Translations under genes and position numbers: made by a program | In this document: positions 25,686-37,393 of the stretch, piece by piece | Position numbering within the stretch: the first letter of the stretch is position 1 | Layout of the letters: every line of letters begins with the position of its first letter | Notes under the pieces: model-generated | What the model saw: only the letters and a program-made list of their open reading frames with translations | The model's database searches: none | What the model was told of the DNA's origin: nothing | Origin: Ziziphus jujuba | Taxonomy: Eukaryota; Streptophyta; Magnoliopsida; Rosales; Rhamnaceae | Reading direction: 5' to 3' | Length of the DNA: 64,000 nt | Assembly (NCBI RefSeq): GCF_031755915.1 | Contig: NC_083385.1 | Coordinates: 14,839,001-14,903,000 of the forward strand

Positions 25686-27286
25686 ATGTTAAATTTAGTT
25701 TGGTTGGAATGAAAAGATGCTAATTGAAAGAAAGAAGAAGCTGTAATATTCTTTAAAAAGTTGAGTTAATTTGTAACATCAAATCAACCACCATACCAAG
25801 CTGAAAAGGAAAAGTCTAATTTGTAATAAGTTGTGAGAGAGAGAGAGAGAGAATGAATAACATATCATATCAAACCCGTATGGTTTAAAATTATTTAAAT
25901 TTAGACATTAAATATAAGGTTTTAGAATAAATCACCATCAATTAAAATTTTTAATACAATTAAAAAAAAACTATAAATAAATATTAAATGGGGTCGAGTA
26001 AGGTTGATACAGCGATAAACCTGTGTATGGCTCCAAACACTCTTCCTCACTTCTAGAATAAAAATTAGTACAGCCTGATTAAAATAATATATTAAATATT
26101 TGATGAATAGCTAGCTGGTAATATTTGGGCGCCAATAGGCCTTTAGCCGGTTTCGGTAATTTTTGGGCCAGTAACTCCTAGAAACATTGGGCTTGGTTCG
26201 CCAAGAGTCTTTTATGCAGCACTAAAATTACCAAAAATCCTTTTTAACTTTTTTTTTTTTTTTCCCTTTTAAATATTTCAACATTTTTTTTTTATTTTTA
26301 TTTTTTTACTCTGTATGTACTTCGAGCTGATCATCAAAAACCATTGTTAAACTTTTTTATTTTTTTTTTAATCTTCTGGTTTTTTTTTTTTTGGCCGAGA
26401 CCATTAGGATATATGATTGTTCATTTCCTCCTAATCATCATTATCGTTGTCTTACTCATCATCATTTTCATCTTCTTTGAACAGAGCTAATATTACGGTT
26501 GGGACAAAGAGAAACGTTGATTCTGTTGCAGACGCTAAATGCTAATGCTTCTAAGTTAAATAGTAACTAAAAAAGATCATATTTGGTTCCCTAATGGCTG
26601 TCATATCCAAGATGATTGATTAAAAAAAAAAAAAAAATGCTTGTCACCAGTCTTCCTAATGGTTGCTGCAGGCTGAAGAAGATAAAAAAGAAAATAAATA
26701 AATAAATAAAATGGCGTTAGGGAAATAAGAAAAAGGAAATTTTAGTAATTTCATAAAAATGGAATGTGTGCATAGCAATTTAGGTAGTGTAAAAAGCATC
26801 ATTCAACCGAATATCATGCACAACCAATTGCATTTGCAGCATTTTTTTTACCAAACATTTTCTTTTTAATTGTACTTCAGACTTCAGTTTTTATTTTTAT
26901 ATTTTCTTGCTATTAAAATTAAACTTCAATGACCACAACTCTGTTTATCTGAGTTTTAGTTTCCAATTCTTGGAAGGGTTTGTGCTATCTAATTTGTCCA
27001 AACAGAAAGCCCAACATATGGACGAACAGACCGATCCATATTACCGCAGCGAAGCCCATCTTATTGTACTGCTGAGCGAAGCTGCATAACACAGGACTTG
27101 ATACTGCAGGAAAATCAGCTCCCATATTTTGTTCTCACTAAACTTTTTGACTTCATCTTCCAAAACCCAAAAGAAGAAATGAAATTCCCTAATTATCTAG
27201 CAGCAGAACTGGAGGAGTATAAGTCCTTGAATTCTTCTATGGTAACGTAAGAAGTATAAGTCCAGGTCCAAGTCCAAGATAACAAC

Positions 27287-27857
27287 ATGATTTTGAAGAA
27301 ACATAACAAGGATGAGGATTCCGAGCCCAACATAAATATTCTTGCTGAAGATTTGTTCTCAAAGGAGGAAAAGCAACGATTCAAGGATATCAAACATTTC
27401 CCTCATTTGGTTAGGGAGATTATGCGTTCGGATAAACAGTTTCCAGAGGACAATGGTGAGGGTTCTACAAGCTGTTTCTATGGTGCAAAACAACTGGATA
27501 ACGCCGGGGTGACGTTTGTGCTCTGTGAAGAAAATAAATTTTTATCTGACATACACCAATATGACGAGCTTACAAATATCTTTAAGTTTGTACTTCAGGA
27601 ATTTTGGAAACTCTGGAAAACAAGACGACACCGAATGCATCATGAGAAATGTCATGGCGTTTGAGCAGTTTTTTTATCCAAATAACCCTCACAAATGCAG
27701 TTACATTTTTCTGCCGGATCAACTCATCAGCACTGTTGAAGATACGGATTTCCGGTTTGACAAGAAAATTATTGACAACTGGCTTGGTAGCAACAAGCAG
27801 AGGTCTTCAAACTGTGTAGTTTGTGGTAGTAAGCTTGGTTATAGCTTTCTGAAATGA
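27287..27857 (+). pseudogene. DUF247 (UPF0481) gene relic 1
   Basis: One frame (27287-27664) shows IKHFPHLVRE, then AKQLDNAGVTF and ENKFLSDI; a second frame (about 27600-27857) continues with MRNVMAFEQFFYP, YIFLPDQLISTVEDTDF and KKIIDNWLGSNK. These match, in order, the middle of plant DUF247 proteins, which are membrane-anchored proteins of poorly known role. The frame switch around 27600-27650, the missing N-terminal section and the missing C-terminal transmembrane tail show it is dead. Upstream text (27181-27260) may be older decayed coding sequence with stops. A second relic of the same family lies at 34806. Confidence 0.75.
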
Positions 27858-28733
27858 TTCCTCTATTGACATCTTGATCTACAATAGCCTGATCAAAAAA
27901 TTCAACTGAATTTGTCAAAACAGAGCACCAATGAGTCGGAGCGATTGAAAATGTTAGATTTGACTTTTCCTAGTTCAAAATTCGAATATCACAAAATTTG
28001 AGGCAAAAGTGCAATTTCCAAAATTCTGAACCAAACTATAAATACAAAAAATTCTGAGGTAAATCTACAAATGCCATAAAATATAGGATATTTTTGTAAT
28101 TTCAAAAATTTGATGGCTATTGCTGACGTGTTGGATGATGGGTTAGTGAGGTGGAACCATGTGGCAGCTTACGTGGTTGATGGTGTGGCACTGCTGATGT
28201 GTCATAGATCTTCAGACTCGGCTTGGCTCGATAGCTCAACTAAAAGGTATGTGGTGATAAATGAGTTTTTGATTCCCTTATTTCACCATTAATTATTGAT
28301 TAATGGCTAAAAAATTCAAGATTTATGTTATGTTTAATGCTTTTATTGAATTTTTTAAGGTGAGCTTTAGATTGGAGCTGATTTTATGTTATTGAGTAAA
28401 AAACTAAGTTTGGAGCAATTTTAGCAAACATGAAAATACTTACACGCCAACTTAAGAGTATACAAGCTTATACTTCACGCCAACTTAAGAGTAGACAAGC
28501 TTATGCTCCATGCCAATTTGAAACAGTCCATGCTGAAGGTCCACACCAAATAGTTGATTCTCCACAAAATTAAGCTTGTTTTCACAGATAGAGTGGCCTT
28601 AAGATATGCTAAAATGGCATGTCCCTTAGCTTCTACACGCCTTGCTCTCTTTTAAACAGCGAAAACTTAGCTCCAGTTCAGAAGTTCATTGGTCACACTC
28701 ATCTAATTTCGGCATAATCCATGCAACCTCCAC
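27858..28733. other. Old repeat DNA left of hAT copy 1
   Basis: No credible gene. Holds a 33-bp minisatellite (28444-28542) and a segment at 28567-28635 that resembles the DNA just right of the hAT element (32381-32450). The hAT therefore inserted into pre-existing repetitive DNA. Confidence 0.5.
28444..28542. repeat. 33-bp minisatellite, three units
   Basis: Units at 28444-28476, 28477-28509 and 28510-28542. The first two differ at few positions (both begin ACGCCAACTTAAGAGTA); the third is diverged (ATGCCAATTTG). A fourth, weaker unit may follow to about 28575. Confidence 0.7.
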
Positions 28734-28741
28734 GCTCTTCT
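28734..28741. repeat. 8-bp target site duplication of hAT copy 1, left
   Basis: GCTCTTCT immediately precedes the element and is repeated exactly at 32354-32361. Eight bases is the hAT-superfamily hallmark. Confidence 0.9.
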
Positions 28742-31700
28742 CAGGGCCGTCTCAAGCAATTTTGAGGCCCTAGACAGAGAAAAATATTTGGGGCCTTAAT
28801 ATTTTTTTTTTTAAAAATTAAATATTAGTTTTTAAAAAGTAGATTTTTATATAAAATTTAATTTTTTAGTTTTTTGAGATGCAAAGTTTATAATTAAATT
28901 TTTATATTCAAGTTTTGATAATAAATCATTTTTAATTGATAAAATTGATAAATTATTTAATCTTTTTTGAAACATTGTTGAGTGTAAATAAGATTTTATT
29001 AATTTTAATTTTGAATTTTTTTTTTTTGCTGAAACTATACTAACAGGTATTGTCAATAGTATTTTATAAGCTATCCAGGTGTTAGGAAAAGAATTTAATT
29101 TTTTTTATAAAGTTTAATATCTCGTGTTGTTTTTAATTCAGGATTTATTATTTCTTTTAAAACTTTTAGTTCTGAAAATAAATCTAAACCATTAATATCA
29201 GATAACATGTCATATTTTAAAAAATTTTCAATATGCAAACATTTTTCTTTTAGAAAATTATTATCAAGCAATTTTAATTTTTCTACATCATGCAAAAAAC
29301 TAAAATTATCTTCATATATCTTAAACTGTTCAAACCTAATTTGAAGTGAAGAAATGACATGATCAACTATATAATTGAAATAATTAATTTTAAAAGATTC
29401 TTCAGGTGAAAGTCTCACCTCATTAGTTTCATTCTCATCAAATTCTTTTTTTCTTCTAATTACAAGTTTTTCACGAAATTTTGATTCTACATTCATTTCA
29501 TTAGCAATCTCTTTAGCACAAATTATAGCAGATGTGAACCCATTTTCTCTGTAGTCATTAAAAAATAAAATAAGACCATTTAGCTGATCAAATGCAATGA
29601 CAATATCCATATCTTTATATTGTAAAAATTTACTAACAGTGTTAATTGCAAACAATATATCATACCAAATAATCATACCTAATAAAAATTCAAAATTTTC
29701 AATCTCATATATTGCTAAAAAAATCGCTTCACTTTTTGTTTTAGGATCATCACTAGCTTCTGCTAGTTGATATAAAGCATCTCTTATTTGTGGAGCTTGA
29801 TATTTTATTGCTTTAACACTTTCGAGACGACTTTCTCAATGTGTTTGTGACAATGGTTTAAGAGTTAAATTAGAAACATGATCTTATAAAATTTTCCATC
29901 TCTTTGTAGAAGAAGAAAATAATGAGTATATACATTGTGTCACGCCAAAAAATATTATAGCACTAAGACAAGAATTAGCCATTTCACAAAGCATTAAATT
30001 AAGACTATGACATCCATATGGTGTATAAAAAGCTCTAGAATTTATATCTAACAATCTCTTTTGTACGCCTTGTTGTTTACCTTTCATATTAGACCCATTA
30101 TCATATCCTTGTCTTCTTATATCATTTATATCAAGTTTAAAATTTTTTATTACACTAATAAGCATATCAAAAAGACATTTTCCTGATGTATCATCCACTT
30201 TTAAAAATTCTAAAAAGTACTTTTCTATTTTGATTGGATTTGTAGAAATATCTACACATCTTAATATAAGAGACATTTGTTCTTGATGACTTATATCTGG
30301 GGTACAATCAAGTATAACTGAAAAGTATTTTGCTCTTTTTATTTTTTTAATTATAATATTTTTTATTTCTAATCCTAATATATTTATTAACTCATTTTGT
30401 ATGTTATGGCCAAGGTAATGATTATGAATTTCACCATTTTGAATACGTTTAAGGTGTTCTTGCATTATAGGATCAAATTCTGCAATCATTGAAATTAAAC
30501 TTAAAAAATTTCCATTGTTATCTTGATAGATCTTCTCATTTGTGCCATGAAATGCCAAATTATTTTTTGCAAGATTTTTAACTACAGCAATAATTCTTAC
30601 TAATACGTTCCTCCAATGCTTTTTTTCCTTATTTATCTTTTCTTGTAAATTTTGATCAATAGTTTTATTTTTAAGTAATCTCATTTCAATATCAAACCAA
30701 ATATTCATATTTATAATATGTTCACTGCTTGTTTCATGACTTTTAAGCTTGGCACTAAGATTTTTCCAATCTTGACATCCTTCATTTGCTCATTGGATTG
30801 TAGTTGATTTTTAACTAAATAATTTACAACAAAAGCAAAATATTTTATCTAATTCTTTTGAATATACTAGCCATCTCCCATCATATTTTTCTCCATTTGG
30901 TAATTTTCGAATGTAATGAATAGTAGAAAAGTGTCTAGAATTTTCATCATGTGGAAAACATAAATTAGTGTCTCTAATTGGACCTTTTTCAACTAATAAA
31001 TCTATTAAATTTGTATTTATGTTTTCCCATTGTGCTGGATCATATATATTTTTAACAATAGTTTCATCAATATCATTAAAATTTTTATCTTCTTGATCAA
31101 CTAATTCATCTTCTTCTAAATTATTATTATTTTCTTCGTTAATATTAATATCTGGTGAATTAGATTCATGATTATTAGAAAGTTCTTGACAGATTTCTTT
31201 TTGTCCTAATAAAGTATCATCTTCTAGTGAAAATTCAATTGTTTTTTCATTTAAATTTTCTGGTTTTTCTGAGTTTTGATTTTTAGTATTAGTAACAAAT
31301 CTATCAAGTGCTCCTTTTTGAGATTGAACAAATTCTTCTATTTTTTTTTTTCATACATGTTGCATATCCAGACTCATATTTTCTAGCAGACATATTTATA
31401 TTCAAATAATATAAAATATATATCCCTAATATTTTATCAAAATTAAAATGCTTAAAATTAAAAAAACAATAAAACCTGATTTATGCATTGTACTTTCAAT
31501 TTGATGATACTTTAAAGTCTGACAATATTATCTGCATGAATATGATAAAAGAATAAACAAATATTAACTTTTATTTAGATTAATTAAAATAAGCATCTAG
31601 GAGAATAATTGGCGCAAATTAAAAACACCATGTAAGGATTCAAATCCAATCAATTTAGATGAATAAAAGATATAAAAAATAATAAAAATACAAAATACAG

Positions 31701-32353
31701 AACAAAATCGTGAGCTATATATATATAAGAACAATAAGAATGATTAGTAAATAACATCATCATGAATTCATATAAAATAATATATATATATATATATATA
31801 TAATATGAGGAGAATGAATGTAAATTCATTAAAATAAATAAAAACCAATAAGCTTACCTTTAATTTTGGGACCTTCTGGATTAAAATTGCAATTATGTAT
31901 GTTGAGTATCAAAGATTAAACAACTATGAAAGATGAGTGAATGAGAAGAGATGAGTGAATGATAAGAGAATAAAGGAAGTTAGCAGGGAAAAAAAATGCA
32001 TGAACTCTGTAGAACAGGAATGAGTATTTAATATGTGTTTTTCTTCTTTTTTTTTACCGTTACAATCTAATTAATTATAGAAATCAAATATAAAAAATTT
32101 CAATTAAATTTTATTAGTGTTCTTTTCCAAAAATAAAGATAATTATAGATAATTATAGCAATAAATGATCAATTAAAGATAATTTAAAATCATAACAATA
32201 ACCAACTTCTTATATTTCCAAAATAAATTAATAATAATATTTTATTTAATAAATATATATGTATATATAATATAGAAAATATACTTTTTGGGGCCCCAAT
32301 AAAATGGGGGCCTAGGCATATGCTTTAGTGGCCTATGCCTTCAGCCGGCCTTG
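28742..32353 (-). mobile_element. hAT-superfamily DNA transposon, copy 1 (3.6 kb, both ends present)
   Basis: Bounded by perfect 8-bp duplications. The left end begins CAGGGCCGTCTCAAG; the right end read inward begins CAAGGCCGGCTGAAGGC, giving imperfect terminal inverted repeats with a shared GGCCG core. Subterminal DNA at both ends carries repeated GGGGCC/GGCCT motifs, likely transposase-binding. The interior encodes, on the minus strand, a decayed transposase of the ZMYM1-like type. Inside are AT-rich non-coding margins (31394-32280 on the 5' side of the gene). It is not autonomous now, because the transposase has stops. Confidence 0.92.
28847..31393 (-). pseudogene. hAT transposase pseudogene, copy 1 (TTF zinc finger, DUF4371, hAT dimerisation)
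   Basis: Reading from 31393 leftwards: MSARKYESGY start; acidic Asn-rich region; TTF-type zinc-finger remnant around 30740-30960; DUF4371/RNase H-like section at 29884-30708 (SVILDCTPDISHQEQ, RQGYDNGSNMKG, YGCHSLNL); central helical part at 29095-29676; hAT C-terminal dimerisation domain at 28847-29056 (TIPVSIVSAKKKNSKLKL, where the usual ERSFSKLKL is altered). Stops are seen at about 29886 (TAA where copy 2 has CAA) and about 29838 (TGA where copy 2 has TGG), and a poly-T slippage near 31351 shifts the frame after the start. The family cuts and pastes DNA using a DDE-type RNase H fold. Confidence 0.88.
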
Positions 32354-32361
32354 GCTCTTCT
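32354..32361. repeat. 8-bp target site duplication of hAT copy 1, right
   Basis: GCTCTTCT, identical to 28734-28741; the same octamer follows copy 2 at 62706-62713. Confidence 0.9.
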
Positions 32362-33083
32362 TTCATCAAACTCGTGAAATTCAGCTTGTTTTCGCAAATG
32401 TGATGGCGTTGCTCTACACCAAGATGGCATATCCTAGCCTTGCTCCACACTATGCAGCCCCCATTTCTCACGCTAGCTACAGCTCATTCCATCTCATGCT
32501 CTCCTCACATGACCATAAAAAATGATAATAAAGTGTCAGATGGGGAGTGTTTTTGATGAAAAATGGAGGGTTTATCTTCCATTTTTAATAGGGTTTATGG
32601 CATTAGGAGGAGAGTAATAAAAAAAGGGTGGCTAGTTTTTGAAAAAAAGAACAGGAGGAGGCCACATTGGAGAGAAAAAATGGGCTAGAGAGCTTGGAGA
32701 AGAAGCTAGAGAGCAACACCTACTTTAGAGAGAGAAACAACTAATTCTAGAGAAAGAAAGCTTGGGTTTGGAAGAAGATTGAAGAATTGAAGGGATTCAT
32801 CTCCAAATTGCTGCTACTTTTGAGTTTTCTCTACTTTCTAATCTCTTTAAATTGTATTTGAATATATATATATATATATATATAAATATATTGTGTATTT
32901 GACATGAATTTAATGATAATATATATTCTATTTTGGATTTGCTTTATATTTTATAAATAAATTACTAGATTTATTATCTAAGATTTTGATGGAATCTCTA
33001 CCTTGGTGATAGTTGATTGATAGGTTGATTATTATTTCATCTCGATCTAATTTTTTTGTGCAAATCTTGCAATTAATGTTTGA
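32362..33083. repeat. Duplicated right-flank block, copy 1
   Basis: Nearly the same sequence follows the second hAT copy (62714-63425). By eye I count six differences over the first 225 or so aligned bases. The text contains a purine-rich GAGAGAAA region near 32690-32760 and reads like an LTR or leader of an old retroelement, with no conserved ORF. Confidence 0.8.
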
Positions 33084-34805
33084 TATATTTTTGCAATTGG
33101 GAAATCTCTTGGATATTGGGTAGACTTTCTAATCAAGCCTTGGAAAAGTTTAATTTAATAAATTGGCCACTAGATTCACACAACCTAGATCTAGAAGCTT
33201 GATTAGGAATTGGGTGAAGGGATTTCTAATTTTCATTAAGAACTTATAATTTTTAATTTCACTTTGGAAAAAAGGGATTGGATTAATTTAGAAACTTTCT
33301 AGATTAAAATTTGAATAGAATTGGTCTTTTATCAACTAATTAATCAAATATAAGAGGGTTAGATGGGAAGTCAAAGTCCTAGAGCTTAGATTACAATATT
33401 ACCATTTCCATTATATTGTGTGTTGTTTCTTTTGCATTCTTATCCTATTATCTTAGTTTCGAACTATGTTCGAATTAGATTAGTATTTAAATGTTAGTTT
33501 ATTTCTTTGTATTTGATTGCCTAAATAAAGTTGAATTGCGATTATTATGGTATTTAGCATTTAAACAAGTCTATAATCCCTATAAGTACGATATCTATCT
33601 CTCATGAGTCCACTTTATTACTTGATATGATCCATACATTTGTGGTTTACAATAAATTTGGTACCATGTGGAAGGCATGTAAGACTCATGGCATGTTGAC
33701 CAGTGTGTGAAGACCTGCAAAATCTTTGAATGGCTTGTGGAGGTCTGGGTGAGCTCATTCTCTTCATCTTGACAAGATCTATCTCATAATATGCTGAAAT
33801 ATCTGTTTGGAGTTTGTTTACAATGAACCCTATTTTTGAATTTGAAATTCTTATACCACTTGTTGTGATTCGACTATACGGACTTTTTAGAGACTATAGA
33901 AAGTGCTTTGAGAGATTGTTTTTTTTGTATTGATTTCAGAAAGAAATAATACATTTTTTTTCTTGTCAATATTTTCTGTTTTGTTTTCTTTGTTTTTTTT
34001 GTATTTATGCGGTCACAAAATCACAACAAAAATGCCCCTCCCCTTTTTAATTTTTTTCTCCCTCTCTATTTTTTTTTTTTTGTTTCAGTTTTTCATTCTT
34101 CAAAATGCCAAATGCAAACCCTCGCTTTATCTCCAACAGTACCCTTTGAGCCATTTCACCAATAAAAAATGGTATCCTTCGAGTTCTCTCTCTCTTTTTT
34201 TTTTCTTTTTTTTTTTTTTTTCTATTTTTGTCCTTCCTATTTTTTAAAAAACATTTTCCCCCTTATCTACATTTTATCTCTTATTTTTCTAAAATTTTAA
34301 TTATTTGAAATAATCAAAATATTTGTCTAGAAGTTTTTAGTAATATAATACGTACTTAATTATAATTTGTATTTGATTACAATTATAATTATTTAATACT
34401 GAGTTAATAGCAATAAAATAAAATAAAATTATATAATCAGAACAAAAATATATTTAATTCTCTTTTTGATTTTTGTTTCCTAATTTTTGAATTTTTTTTG
34501 GTTGATTAATTCCAAATAAAATAAAATTTGTTATTTTTTTCTCCTTTCTTTTGCTTCAAGGAATTATATTTATTTATTTATTTATTTTTTAAAATTGGAA
34601 TCAATTTATTATAATTGTCTAAGAATCCAAATTTATATTTATTCCTAAAATTTTTGCAGGAAATGAAAAAATAATATTATTTTTAACCTATTTGTTAAAA
34701 AGTTTTGTTTTAGTATATGGTTGTATTTCTTCAAAGTAAAAATTGAAAACAATTTACACTACTTTATAGCAGTGCCAAAATTTTTTTCTTCTGTCTGTCA
34801 CTTGG
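33084..34805. other. Old repeat DNA, possibly retroelement leader remnant
   Basis: Around 33560-33660 the phrasing (CCCTATAAGTACGATATCT, then TACTTGATATGATCCATACA) resembles the stretch upstream of the primer-binding site in some plant Ty3-type elements; this is an impression only. 33950-34240 is T-rich. No coding domain. Confidence 0.3.
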
Positions 34806-35057
34806 AATAGTTTGTTTATCCAGATGAGCCTTAAATCTACAATTACATTTTTCTGCTGGGATCAACTCATCAACATTGCTGAAGATGTGGAATTTCTGAT
34901 TACTGATTGACAAGAAAATTGTTAACAAACTGGCTAGGCAGCAAAGATGCTGTGGTTGCCTTGATTAAGAAACTCTACGACCAACTTATGCTATCACGTT
35001 ACTTCTACACTGATCTCTCCGCCACAAACTTAACATGCTGTGGTTGGCTTGAATTTT
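34806..35057 (+). pseudogene. DUF247 (UPF0481) gene relic 2
   Basis: Conceptual translation across several frames gives YPDEP (stop) IYNYIFLL, DQLINIAEDVEFLIT, DKKIVNK, then WLGSKDAVVALIKKLYDQL and LSRYFYTDLSATNL. This is the same part of DUF247 as the end of relic 1 and extends further towards the C terminus. At least two frameshifts and one in-frame stop are present. The overlap with relic 1 means these are two copies, not one gene split by the hAT insertion. Confidence 0.7.
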
Positions 35058-37393
35058 GAATTTTTACAAGAGTTTTAGCATTTTGTAAACGGTTAGAGCC
35101 ATTTACAATGTCTCTTGTATATAGAAATTAACAAGACACATCGCCTCTTGTAAAAACTTACTTGCTCTTCTCTACCAATTCAACCATCAAGAGTCTCTTC
35201 TTTGTGAGCCTTAATGAAGCGAGGAAGGCACAGAGGGCATTCGATTCTGCAAGAGAATACGCAGTCAGCTCTTTTCGCAATTGAAGAAGAACTAGTCCTA
35301 CCTTTTTTTTGCTAAACAAACCTTTGATAAGAGATCGATTATGGGTGAGAATGTCATTTTTTTTATCTGACACATTAAAGTATGCTTCTTCGCCATTTTC
35401 TATAATAATAGAGTACATGTATATATATATATATATATATATTGTTTTGTATCCCCTATATATATATATATAGATAACGCAAAGAATTATCAAAAAATAT
35501 TGTGTTAGTTTGTTATTTATTATTGTTATTACATTTATTATTTTTGAGAGCATATACACAGAATCTTTGTAGAATACCGTCGTCTTGTTAAGCAATCGAA
35601 GAGACAATGCCCTATAAATAATTAAGAAAAACCCTTTTGGTTGTGATCCTTGGAACTAGTCCTATGCTCAAAGTCTACTAATCAACCAAATGAACAAGTC
35701 TAGCTACTAAGAAATTAATAAGTGCCAATTGCCAAATTCCGTAATCTCTTTGGATAGAGATTGGAAAGTCCTCTATAAATCATGTGCATGTATAGTTTAT
35801 GTTGCAGTTGCAAAAATGGCGGTTCATTGAAGATGATGCTTCTTAAATTTTAATATTTTTCTTTTCATATTAGTTGGATATGCAGAAGTCGTGTCGCTTG
35901 TCCTTTCTTGCCTTCTGGCTTTTGAAAGTTTGGACCCCACAGTAATAGTGGGAATCATCAATATACATTAATTTGATAAAAACAAAAAAACAATATATAA
36001 ATTTGCCTTTTTTTTTTTATTACATAAAACAATATATAATTGGCATGTATAATTGACTTGAAAACAACACATAAAAAAAAAACAAAAAAAAAAACAAAAC
36101 AAAAACAAAAACTATAAATTTTTCTAATCTTTTCTCTTCCTATTGTTTGAGGTCGGTCCAATCTAAGTCCGGCTCTTAGCTTGACCTTAGTTCGAATTAT
36201 GACGATATATACATAAATAGTTTGTATTTTGAAGTTTCATAATTAAATACATGACTTTTTAAAAATATGTAACGACTTCAATTAACTACAAAAACAGAAG
36301 AAAATTAATGGGAAAAGAGATTTTAGGCAGAGGTACACAAAGTATTCTCCCAGGATTATTTTCAATATGTTATATACAAAAAAAAAAAAAAAAAGACACG
36401 AACATGTTTGTTGTAGGTATCTAACTGATTTGAATATTCTAGTTTTAATTTAATTAAGTAATTATTTTCTAAGAATAAATAATCTAGCTTGGTTCTCCAC
36501 GGCCATCATATATCATCAGTTATGGTTAATTGGATACTACATGGCAGGTTACTGTGATTTGATTACTATTTTAACTTTTTATTTTGGATGGAAATTACCA
36601 TTTGAACTTTAAATAGGACTGAACGGTCATAGAACAAATTGATTTTTGAACCAAAGTCGTACGATTTGTTACACCTTGTGGATCAATAATTAAAAAAAAA
36701 AAAAAAAAAAACTAAATTTTGTCTTATAATTTCCTTGCTTGTTTGGTTCTCTTTAACTTTATTAGCAACGTGGTTGCATGGCCTTCGTTGAAGGTGTGAC
36801 GGATGATTACAGACACATATATAAGTGCAGAAAATATGACAAAATAAAGAAAATTTCTATTTGATGTTATACCGAGTTTTATGTATTAAACAATTTAAAA
36901 CAAAAATATTAAATTCAAATGACACATATAAAACAAATGATTAACTTAATATAACATTTTAACAAGAAATTTTAAGACCAAATACATAAATATACAACCA
37001 TAATTTCTTTGGTTAGACTCATCTAACAAACATCAATGGACCAATCCAAGATAAGCACGGGGAGGATATTCATATTCGTCAACGTTTGCCAAAAATATAT
37101 ATATATATATATATATATAATTTTTTGTCATTTTCTTGCGTTGACTCTACTATTCCGGCGATGTATCTGTTCCTCTCATTTCTTAATTCTTGTATACAAT
37201 TACAAGTCATTCTCAACTGAATTTCTTTAATAGAATAAAACTAAAACGGTGATGGATGAAACATGGCAATCAAATAATTATTTTTCATATATATAATTTA
37301 AACAAAAAATATCTCATAAATAATATAAACTTCACCATAAATAGTTCCTCTCAAGCCTGTTGAATATCATTTCCCCTGTTGATCTCAAGTGTC
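35058..37393. other. Intergenic region upstream of the first LecRK
   Basis: Contains (TA)n at 35418-35442 and 37096-37118, A-rich tracts at 36072-36110 and 36690-36710, and the promoter of the LecRK at 37394. A minus-strand ORF ending at 35158 has an ordinary-looking C-terminal half (ELTAYSLAESNALCAFLASL) that I cannot assign; its N-terminal half is low-complexity. Confidence 0.5.
37138..37163 (+). promoter_or_regulatory. Conserved LecRK promoter block with W-box (copy A)
   Basis: A 26-base block starting GCGTTGAC and ending GGCGATG recurs at 42340-42365 with three mismatches. It contains TTGAC, the core of the WRKY-binding W-box. It lies about 230 bp upstream of the LecRK start. A second shared phrase, GTGATGGATGAAACATG, is at about 37249-37265. 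Confidence 0.6.

Larger units (their letters stand above)
21290..27280. other. Six-kilobase gene-free region
   Basis: Upstream of the MADS-box gene. Contains (TA)n at 22024-22046, 22508-22532, 24399-24424 and 25270-25290, (CT)n at 24124-24160, a short direct repeat of GAATTAGCATAAACAACA at about 24924-24961 and AT-rich repeat DNA at 25490-25680. ORFs are short and low-complexity. No RNA gene or intact transposon was found. Confidence 0.6.

Noticed and set aside
27193..27393. Minus-strand ORF with a WTWTWTY stretch
   Set aside because: Shadow of the DUF247 relic on the opposite strand.
28110..28292. Plus-strand ORF MMAIADVLDDGLVRWNHVAAY
   Set aside because: Lies in repeat DNA and has no domain; probably chance within an old retroelement leader.
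32328..32525. ORF repeated at 62680-62877 beginning MAYAFSRPWLFFHQT
   Set aside because: It is present twice only because the DNA is duplicated; it starts inside the hAT end and runs into the flank, so it is not a conserved gene.
27287..35057. One DUF247 gene split by the hAT insertion
   Set aside because: The two relics overlap in the protein segment they encode, so they are separate copies.
35158..35400. C-terminal part of a minus-strand ORF (LRKELTAYSLAESNALCAFLASL)
   Set aside because: Reasonable composition but no recognisable domain, no clear start, and a low-complexity N-terminal half. Possibly a degraded exon.
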